Origin: Bacteroidales bacterium
GTDB taxonomy: Bacteria > Bacteroidota > Bacteroidia > Bacteroidales > JAOZMU01
Assembly (NCBI GenBank): GCA_029934165.1
Contig: JAOZMU010000258.1
Span: 1-5,701, forward strand
Length of the DNA stretch: 5,701 nt
Direction of reading: 5' to 3'
A program made the position numbers and the translations under genes. The notes beneath the pieces are model-generated. The model made no database searches. It saw only the letters and a program-made list of their open reading frames with translations, and was not told the origin of the DNA. Below are positions 1 to 4,796 of the stretch, in pieces (within the stretch, counting starts at the first letter, position 1; each line of letters begins with the position of its first letter).

Positions 1-95
1 GCTAAAAATAGCTAATTATTAACACCCCAGTCTAAGACCTAATTAGTGTTGCTTATGCAATTCTGTAAAACTCGAACTATCAGCAAATTACAGAC
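1..95. other. Non-coding leader with small hairpin potential
   Basis: No gene is visible before the first reading frame. Two inverted pairs are nested here: AACAC at 21-25 with GTGTT at 46-50, and inside them GTCT at 30-33 with AGAC at 35-38 around a single A. The stem is interrupted, so it would be an imperfect hairpin. The 45 bases after it are AT-rich and run into the first ATG. It could be the edge of a repeated or recombining cassette, but no integron attC core bases are recognisable and this is only a guess. Confidence 0.25.
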
Positions 96-491
96 ATGCA
101 AATAAGTAAAAACTTTTGTATGAGTGCTTATTTTTATAACAACGAAACACCTGATTATGTAAAAAGCAGCAAAAATATAAATCATATAACAAGCGATAGT
201 TTAATGAATATTGCGTATCTTACAAATTATACAAATTCTGAAATAAGCAATAAAAACCCGTTAGATTACATAAGTGAATTTGATAAAAACCCAAATTTTG
301 AACAAGTCATAAATTCTCATTTATTACCAAAACAAATTATACAATGGTCGAGAATGGACGAAATGCCTGCAAACGCATTAGACCAATTTATAGAAATTAG
401 AATTGAGAAAATAATTAAAGTTTTGGAGAATAAAATTCTAAATATTACTTTTGATATAAGAGACGAAAGAGCAAATAAAGAAAACCAATAA
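96..491 (+). CDS. C-terminal remnant of a DUF262/GmrSD-like protein (131 aa)
   Basis: The protein looks like only the end of a larger one. Residues 30-60 carry the pattern of a hydrophobic INxAYLTNxTN segment followed by SEISNKNPLDYI, and residues 70-110 carry NSHLLP followed by a helix FIEIRIEKIIKVLE. This order resembles the C-terminal (DUF1524-like) part of DUF262 proteins, the family of GmrSD-type modification-dependent restriction enzymes, where the 'sisNK.P..Y' and 'sHlip' blocks occur. Such proteins are usually several hundred residues, and the ParB-like DGQQR nucleotide-binding motif and the usual HNH residues are absent, so the piece should have no nuclease activity alone. The frame is open only back to a stop at 66-68, so no longer start exists. 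The ATG at 96 is used; a second ATG lies at 120. The next gene begins 12 bases after the stop. The family call is from memory of the pattern; a small unrelated hypothetical protein remains possible. Confidence 0.5.
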   Translation: MQISKNFCMSAYFYNNETPDYVKSSKNINHITSDSLMNIAYLTNYTNSEISNKNPLDYISEFDKNPNFEQVINSHLLPKQIIQWSRMDEMPANALDQFIEIRIEKIIKVLENKILNITFDIRDERANKENQ

Positions 492-503
492 AAACATAAT
501 ATT

Positions 504-728
504 ATGATAACAAATATTCAATATGTAGTCGATAATTCGGGAAATAAAATTTCCGTAATATTACCTTTTATAGAGTGGGAACAATTAAACTCTAAATATC
601 AGAAATTACAAAATAAACTGGAAATACTTCAAGGTATTCAGGATAGTATGACAGAAATAAGGGAAACAAAAAAAACAGATGAAAAATTACAAACATTAAC
701 AAATTTTCTTGATGAAAGCAGAAGTTAG
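504..728 (+). CDS. Type II antitoxin, Phd/YefM-like (74 aa)
   Basis: A small antitoxin expected to bind and neutralise the RelE/ParE-type toxin encoded just downstream and to repress its own promoter. The N-terminus (MITNIQYVVDNSGNKISVIL, residues 1-20) is the beta-hairpin typical of Bacteroidota Phd/YefM-like antitoxins, followed by PFIEWEQL and a long charged helix (about residues 28-70) that would hold the toxin-binding region. The length is normal for the family. The start ATG at 504 is the first in frame and lies 12 bases after the preceding stop. The last 17 bases overlap the toxin ATG at 712, the usual arrangement for a translationally coupled antitoxin-toxin pair. The gene looks intact although its partner is broken, as an orphaned antitoxin would. 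The toxin partner supports the call as much as the protein itself does. Confidence 0.75.
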   Translation: MITNIQYVVDNSGNKISVILPFIEWEQLNSKYQKLQNKLEILQGIQDSMTEIRETKKTDEKLQTLTNFLDESRS

Positions 729-917
729 AATTACAAAAAGTTTCAAGCGACAAGCAAAAAACTATTGAAAAAATATGCTTCATTGTCAAAAGAATTATTT
801 GATTTACACGAGCAGTTGAAAGAAAATCCAGAATTAGGAACAAAATTAGATAACAATTCATTCAAAATAAGAATAAAAGTAAAGAGCAAACCAAACACGA
901 CAAAATTTGAAGGTTAA
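712..917 (+). pseudogene. RelE/ParE-like toxin, frameshifted and missing its tail
   Basis: Translation from ATG 712 gives MKAEVRITKSFKRQAK and then meets TGA at 766-768. Moving to the next frame after the A-run at 756-761 continues as LLKKYASLSKELFDLHEQL, then KENPELGT, then NNSFKIRIKVKSK, ending at TAA 915-917. That is the order of the RelE/ParE-family ribonuclease toxins of Bacteroidota: beta strand, 'SFkrqaKkL.KKY.SL' helices, 'NP.lGt', and 'yKiRi.vkSKgkGKsgg'. One extra A in the six-A run would restore the frame. After KVKSK the reading becomes PNTTKFEG and stops, so the usual last strands ('GKSGG.RVITY'), which carry conserved active-site residues, are lost. Even with the frame repaired the toxin would be truncated. 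Its ATG overlaps the antitoxin gene by 17 bases. The remnant runs into the oxidoreductase scrap that follows. Confidence 0.7.
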
Positions 918-1089
918 CTCGAAGGATTTCATAGAAATTGTTTCCGAAGTTTTCATAGATTGGATTCCAGAGTTGGCAACGGTTGGTTTTCAGGCTGTTT
1001 GGTCGGGGTATTATGTTGAGCCACGCATGATTATCGACCCAGAAAAAGGGCTTTTTGTAGGGTTACGCGGACAAGGTTTTATGCAGGGA
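916..1089 (+). pseudogene. C-terminal scrap of an FAD-dependent oxidoreductase
   Basis: About 58 codons read as DFIEIVSEVFIDWIPEL, then a block with WSGYYVEPRMIIDP, then GLFVGLRGQGFMQG. The WxGYY...P..IIDP....L.VGLRGxGFM pattern resembles the C-terminal substrate/FAD-binding end of DAO-type FAD-dependent oxidoreductases, where a Gly-rich G.GFM segment lies next to the flavin. The N-terminal GxGxxG dinucleotide-binding motif and most of the protein are absent, and no convincing start codon exists (a TTG at 907 is in frame but lies in the toxin remnant). Homology seems to stop at GFMQG, after which the reading turns to low-quality sequence in this frame while the ATPase fragment begins in another frame. 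I treat this as a non-functional remnant. The family assignment is by eye and moderately secure. Confidence 0.5.
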
Positions 1090-1099
1090 CTACCCATAA

Positions 1100-1381
1100 T
1101 TAAAACGCCGACAAAAAGAAATCTATTTCTACAAAACAAAAACGGGTAAAGAAGTCGATTTTCTGTATTTTGAAAACAACACCTACCGCCTATTTCAAGT
1201 AGCATACGACATTAACGACCTAAAAACCAGAGAGCGGGAAATAAATTCACTGATAGAAACAAGCAAAGAAATAGAAAACACCGAACTTTTTATAATAACT
1301 TATAACGCACAGGAAAAAATCACATTTGATGACAAGACAATAAACGTTTTGCCTGTTTGGAAGTGGTTGTTGGGTGTTTAA
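1100..1381 (+). pseudogene. C-terminal end of a DUF4143 AAA ATPase
   Basis: In the frame opened after a stop at 1097-1099 the reading is LKRRQKEIYFYKTKTGKEVD, then the block YRLFQVAYDI, then KTREREINSLIE, then ELFIITYN and finally VLPVWKWLLGV before the stop at 1379-1381. This is the signature ending of the Bacteroidota/archaeal-type AAA ATPases that carry a DUF4143 C-terminal domain: 'eIyfyKt..gkEVDF', 'l.QVayd', 'T.eRE...L', 'P.wkWLL'. The KEVDF...QV block belongs to a nuclease-like fold in that domain. The AAA module with Walker A and B, normally over 200 residues upstream, is missing, and there is no plausible start codon, so this is a relic. The true C-terminus is preserved, so the breakpoint lies on the 5' side, within roughly ten bases of 1090-1100. 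Confidence 0.7.
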
Positions 1382-1461
1382 AGGAAATTGAATTAATTCG
1401 GAGTTATTGAAAGAGTTTGGAGTTAAGGAGTTTGAAGGTTTAATTGAGAAAAATTAGGGGA
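1382..1461. other. Spacer before the Roco gene with GAGTTTG repeats
   Basis: This 80-base gap separates the ATPase relic from the Roco gene. It contains two copies of GAGTTTG (1413-1419 and 1428-1434) in a purine-rich stretch that looks like short slippage-derived repeats. A reading frame through it gives SELLKEFGVKEFEGLIEKN and then a stop; losing one A from the run near 1449-1453 would join it to the Roco frame, but I see no homology that argues for this. No convincing promoter is recognised. Confidence 0.3.
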
Positions 1462-3135
1462 ATGAAACCACAAGTAATAAAAGATTTAGAGAAGGAATTA
1501 GATACTACATTCGAAGAGGTTAAGGAGCTTAGTCCTATAGCAAATTGGCTTGGTAAACATGCAAAATACTGTACTGATGATAGAAGACGTATTAATGCAA
1601 TTTTTATTTCTTATATAAGAAATATGGATTACATACCATTATTTTTTAAATATCATGACGTAAATTCGATAAAATATTTGCAGCTCAAATATTGTGAACT
1701 AAAAGACATTTCTTTTCTTAAAGAACTAAAAAACTTAACCCAACTTGATTTAAGTTCCAATCAAATCAGCGACATATCTTTTATTAAAGACCTAAAAAAA
1801 TTGAGGAGTCTTAGTTTAAGTTCCAATCAAATCAGCGACATATCTTTTATTAAAGACCTAAAAAATTTGTGGGGTCTTAATTTAAGAAGCAATCAAATCA
1901 ATAACATATCACCTCTTAAAAACTTAAAAAGAACAATAAATTTTAATTTAAGAAGCAATCAAATCAAAATATTGCCGAAATGGATTACGCAATTTCTTGT
2001 GGATATTATTTGGAAGGAAGATGGTTCTGGTTTAAATTTATACGGTAATCCCATAGAAACCCCACCCATAGAAATAGTAAAACAAGGAAAACAAGCTATA
2101 AAAGACTGGTTCAACAGCCCCAAGGCAGATAATCACGAAATAAAACTAATCCTAACAGGCAACACCACAGCTGGCAAAACTTCTTTGCTAAACTTTTTAA
2201 TGACAGGCGAATATAAAGAAACCAATAATTCCACTCACGGCATAAACATAAAACGCTGGAAGCCTTTTGAAGATAAAGAACTAAACGTTAACATCTGGGA
2301 TTTTGGTGGACAGGAATATTATCATGCTACGCATAGGTTGTTTCTTACGAGCAATTCAGTTTATGTACTGCTTTGGGAAAAATGTAAAAACAAAAGCGAT
2401 TTGTTTCCTACGGAAATTAAAATTTCAGGCAAAGAAAAAGCTGAAATAAAAGATTTACAGCATTATGATTATTCGTATTGGTTGAAGTTAATCAGGAAAT
2501 ACGACAGACCAAACCAGACAGGTTTTCAAAACCTGTCTGGTTTAAGCCCAATATTCATGGTGCAAAACAAGATAGACGAAGCAGGCAACGAAACAGAACC
2601 GACCAACGACCAATTACAAAAGGATTTTGCAGTTACAGGAGATTATCACATCAGTATAAAAAATGCTTTTGAGGAAAAGGAAACCAATAAAAAGCATTGG
2701 CGGAAATTCAACGATTTTAAACAAGATTTAATTGATGAATTGCAAAAAGCCGCCACAGGAAAAGAAATACAGCTTTATATTGCCAATATACGCGAAGCCA
2801 TTCGCCAAAAACAAAACGAAAATATCTGGAATTGGGAAACTTACGAAAAGTTTTGCTATGATGAAGCCAAAGCAGAAATGACAGCAGAGCGCATGAAAAT
2901 ACTCACTCAATATCTGCACGACACGGGCGTAATTTTGTATTTTGGGTATGATGAAGAATTGCCAAAAGAAAGCATATTGCGAGATACGGTTTTCATCAAC
3001 CCCAAATATGTTTGCGATACCATTTACGATATTCTGGATTACAAAGTTCAGGAAGAGAACGGTAAATTTACTAAGCAACACGTTATTGATGTTTTGGGAG
3101 ATTGTTGGTATCGAAGATTTGAAAGTTTGGATTAA
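1462..3135 (+). CDS. Roco protein (LRR-Roc-COR), truncated in COR
   Basis: A Ras-of-complex GTPase with leucine-rich repeats, expected to act as a nucleotide-dependent switch or sensor. Numbered from ATG 1462: an N-terminal helix (MKPQVIKDLEKELD), about five 22-residue LRRs (about 69-199, 'L.L.SNQI.DIS.I.DLK.L'), then the Roc domain. Roc has G1 GNTTAGKTS (233-241), a switch I threonine in STHGI (257-261), G3 DFGGQE (280-285) and G4 NKID (369-372). The COR domain begins near 434 and reads normally through 'VFINPKYV.DTIYDILD' and 'GKFTKQHVIDVLGD', then ends in an unrelated CWYRRFESLD. Full COR domains continue well beyond this point, so most of the dimerising part is missing. An in-frame TTG at 1444 is an alternative start; the ATG fits the usual 'M...ViK.LEkeL' opening better. 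The CHAT fragment overlaps its 3' end in another frame. A 33-base palindrome lies in the Roc coding sequence between G3 and G4. Confidence 0.85.
   Translation: MKPQVIKDLEKELDTTFEEVKELSPIANWLGKHAKYCTDDRRRINAIFISYIRNMDYIPLFFKYHDVNSIKYLQLKYCELKDISFLKELKNLTQLDLSSNQISDISFIKDLKKLRSLSLSSNQISDISFIKDLKNLWGLNLRSNQINNISPLKNLKRTINFNLRSNQIKILPKWITQFLVDIIWKEDGSGLNLYGNPIETPPIEIVKQGKQAIKDWFNSPKADNHEIKLILTGNTTAGKTSLLNFLMTGEYKETNNSTHGINIKRWKPFEDKELNVNIWDFGGQEYYHATHRLFLTSNSVYVLLWEKCKNKSDLFPTEIKISGKEKAEIKDLQHYDYSYWLKLIRKYDRPNQTGFQNLSGLSPIFMVQNKIDEAGNETEPTNDQLQKDFAVTGDYHISIKNAFEEKETNKKHWRKFNDFKQDLIDELQKAATGKEIQLYIANIREAIRQKQNENIWNWETYEKFCYDEAKAEMTAERMKILTQYLHDTGVILYFGYDEELPKESILRDTVFINPKYVCDTIYDILDYKVQEENGKFTKQHVIDVLGDCWYRRFESLD
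1749..1865 (+). repeat. Exact 51-base direct repeat, period 66, in LRR region
   Basis: Bases 1749-1799 and 1815-1865 are identical over 51 bases, with starts 66 bases apart, which is one 22-residue leucine-rich repeat. The following unit (from about 1881) has diverged at DNA level (for example AGAAGCAATCAAATCAATAAC). Identity at silent positions means a recent duplication or gene-conversion event, and such a repeat lets the number of LRRs change by slippage or recombination. It stays in frame. Confidence 0.9.
2511..2543. repeat. Perfect 33-base palindrome inside the Roc coding region
   Basis: The arm AAACCAGACAGGTTTT (2511-2526) is followed by a single C and then its exact reverse complement at 2528-2543. 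The element is 33 bases long, a multiple of three, and is translated without a stop as part of RPNQTGFQNLSGLSP, in the loop between the G3 and G4 motifs of the Roc domain. It looks like an inserted REP-type palindromic element tolerated by the loop. In RNA it would form a very stable hairpin within the message. Confidence 0.85.
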
Positions 3136-3472
3136 CCTGCTCAAAAACAACAAAATAAAATTAAACTGTATTGTTTTTAATGTTTGTCATTCTGCCGAAT
3201 TTGCTCAAATAGCCTCGACTTTTGCAACTTACGCAATCGGGCATAATGATGCAATCTTAGAACCCAAAGCGGCAATAGAGTTTTCAAAGGGATTTTATAC
3301 GGAGTTAAAAACAAATTACGACATTGAACAGGCGTTCTTAAAAGGACTCCTTTATTTACACAGCGAGCGTAACAACCTTTTAATCAGAAGACAAACAAAA
3401 CATCAATTTCAAATTCCCGAATTATACAAAGACGGAAACATGATTTCAAACAGTGAAAACCTATTCAAATAA
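3089..3472 (+). CDS. C-terminal half of a CHAT-family cysteine protease
   Basis: CHAT domains are caspase-related proteases with a His-Cys dyad. The frame reads GIEDLKVWINLLKNNKIKLN, then CIVFNVCHSAEFAQ, then YAIGHNDAI, then EPKAAIEFSKGFYTEL, and ends at LYKDGNMISNSENLFK. This matches the second half of CHAT-like domains ('L.....i.L.CVvlNAC.S...A', 'vIGm..aI.d.aAi.Fs.gFY'), and the catalytic cysteine is expected at Cys33 in VCHS, counting from the ATG at 3089. The catalytic histidine, normally some tens of residues upstream in an 'HfsGHG' motif, is missing because the sequence switches to Roco coding near 3090-3110. The ATG at 3089 lies within the Roco gene and is the nearest in-frame ATG before the homologous part; no true start remains. 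Its stop TAA overlaps the ATG of the gasdermin-like gene (TAATG), which implies translational coupling. As read, the protease should be inactive. Confidence 0.65.
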   Translation: MFWEIVGIEDLKVWINLLKNNKIKLNCIVFNVCHSAEFAQIASTFATYAIGHNDAILEPKAAIEFSKGFYTELKTNYDIEQAFLKGLLYLHSERNNLLIRRQTKHQFQIPELYKDGNMISNSENLFK

Positions 3473-4479
3473 TGGAACTTATGAGCAAAAACGATTTAAG
3501 AAACTATTTACTCAGCGAGGGCTTTAGCATAGTTGCCAAAGCAAATTCCGGAATATCAATTTTTGACGTGCTTAGAGTTGAAAACCGCAATTTCTTTGAG
3601 CAAATTTCCGATAAGCTAACGAACGAAAGCCTTTTGTTAAATAAAATTGGCGAAATAGACATGTTTTTTGAAAATGAAAACATTGTTTTGCCCGTAAATT
3701 TTGAAGACATTGTTTCGGATACGTTTAGCCAAAACAATGTCAAAGAGATGGAAGCAGGTGCTGCGATAAAACACACAAAAAAAATACTCAAAACATTGAA
3801 AGGAAGTTTTAAATTCGATGCATTGTTTAAAAGTGCAGTAAAAGCAAATTTCTCTTTTGACAAAACCATTATCAACACTTTTTCGACGGAGTTGTTGGGC
3901 AAGTTTGTAAACGACGGAAAAATAAATAAAGGTGCAACACACTACAAAGATATGATTAACAATGACTTGTACGTGATTTTTGAAATTGCAATGACACATA
4001 ATTTTAGCGTTGAGTTTTTCGACAGCAACAACGATTTAGTTAAATTTAATGTTGCCGATGCAAAAAAGAACACAACGGGCGATGTTACTTTGAAAAATAA
4101 ACAGGAGTTTGACACCAAAATTGTTTTTGACAACACAGACAAAAAAGCTGTTTTTGCATTTAAAGCCGCTCATCTGGATTATAAAGGCACTTACTACAAA
4201 CTATCTTCCGAAAAACACAAAGATTTGGAGGATATTGGCATACCAAGTTTGGTTATGGATGCGTTGCATATATTCAAAAACGATGAATATAAAACAAAGG
4301 ACGAGTTTTTGGCTGCATTGAAAGAAAACCTGCAAGAATCAGATTATCAGCAATATAACGAAACCTTTGTTGAATACTCTAAATTTGCTAAGTTCGTAAT
4401 TCACGAAGAAACAAAACTAAAAATTCGCAGCCACGAAGATTTTTGGGCAAGCACGGACTTGGCAATCGAGATAAACTAA
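3472..4479 (+). CDS. Probable bacterial gasdermin-like pore-forming protein (335 aa)
   Basis: Bacterial gasdermins are kept inactive by a short C-terminal tail; a neighbouring protease removes it and the N-terminal domain forms large membrane pores that kill the cell. Here residues 9-21 (LRNYLLSEGFSIV) resemble the first helix and strand, followed by 'iFDVL...LLNKIGEIDMFF' (30-66), a proline strand (LPVNFEDIVSD, 73-83), a helix AAIKHTKKILKTL (97-109), alternating amphipathic strands and helices to about 200, and a closing strand AVFAFKAAHLDY (226-237). This order is that of bGSDM N-domains. There is no signal peptide, no membrane helix and no cysteine, so the palmitoylated N-terminal Cys of some family members is absent. 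The 85 residues after about 250 are longer than the usual inhibitory tail. ATG 3472 overlaps the protease stop; ATG 3481 is an alternative. The CHAT neighbour supports the call. It could instead be an unrelated hypothetical protein. Confidence 0.6.
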   Translation: MELMSKNDLRNYLLSEGFSIVAKANSGISIFDVLRVENRNFFEQISDKLTNESLLLNKIGEIDMFFENENIVLPVNFEDIVSDTFSQNNVKEMEAGAAIKHTKKILKTLKGSFKFDALFKSAVKANFSFDKTIINTFSTELLGKFVNDGKINKGATHYKDMINNDLYVIFEIAMTHNFSVEFFDSNNDLVKFNVADAKKNTTGDVTLKNKQEFDTKIVFDNTDKKAVFAFKAAHLDYKGTYYKLSSEKHKDLEDIGIPSLVMDALHIFKNDEYKTKDEFLAALKENLQESDYQQYNETFVEYSKFAKFVIHEETKLKIRSHEDFWASTDLAIEIN

Positions 4480-4484
4480 ACCAA

Positions 4485-4796
4485 ATGACAGAAGAGAAAC
4501 AAAAAAGGCTTGAATTATTGAAGCAGCGCAAGCAGTTGTTGGAGGAAGTTATTCTGAAAATTCACATAAAAAATATTCAAGAAAGAAAATATGATGTAGA
4601 TACCATGATTTCTCTTTTAGATAATGGTGAAATAGAAGATTTTCAGATACAGGATTTTATTCCAAAAGACGAGTATAATAAAATTGTACCAAGAACTATT
4701 GAAGTAGAGTTTTATCTTTGGCGAGACTACTACCCTTTGCCCGAAAATAAAACAGATTTATATTTCTTTGGTATTCCGGGGCAGGAAAATCTATGA
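4485..4796 (+). CDS. P-loop GTPase-like protein, N-terminal part before frameshift
   Basis: This is the first part of a 338-residue protein whose frame breaks in the Walker A motif. Residues 1-35 (MTEEKQKRLELLKQRKQLLE onward) form a charged helix, probably a coiled coil for partner binding. A linker follows, then IVPRTIEVEFYLWRDYYPLP, a basic-aromatic lead-in to the first strand DLYFFGIPG. The frame then reads QENL and stops at 4794-4796. One more G in the four-G run at 4778-4781 would read GIPGAGKS (residues 96-103), a perfect Walker A, and continue into the next frame. The ATG at 4485, five bases after the gasdermin-like stop, is preferred over ATG 4443, which lies inside that gene. The close spacing indicates the same operon. 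If the break is real, this product is an inactive fragment of about 103 residues. Confidence 0.7.
   Translation: MTEEKQKRLELLKQRKQLLEEVILKIHIKNIQERKYDVDTMISLLDNGEIEDFQIQDFIPKDEYNKIVPRTIEVEFYLWRDYYPLPENKTDLYFFGIPGQENL

Noticed and set aside
592..861. Reverse-strand frame of 89 codons over the TA locus
   Set aside because: It is rich in Phe, Leu and Ile as expected of the complement of A-rich genes, and it is antisense to a recognisable antitoxin and toxin.
1395..1455. Upstream extension of the Roco protein through SELLKEFGVKEFEGL
   Set aside because: It needs a base deletion in an A-run and shows no homology to Roco N-termini; the ATG at 1462 fits well.
1749..1865. CRISPR-like direct repeats
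   Set aside because: There are only two copies with a 15-base interval, in frame within leucine-rich repeat coding sequence.
2942..3088. Extending the CHAT fragment upstream to ATG 2942
   Set aside because: That part overlaps good COR coding in another frame and shows no CHAT pattern or GHG motif, so homology begins only near 3100.
2728..3153. Reverse-strand frame of 141 codons
   Set aside because: It lies antisense to clear Roc/COR coding sequence; its hydrophobic composition comes from the complementary strand.
3504..4142. Three overlapping reverse-strand frames
   Set aside because: They are shadows of the gasdermin-like gene, with no family pattern or plausible context.
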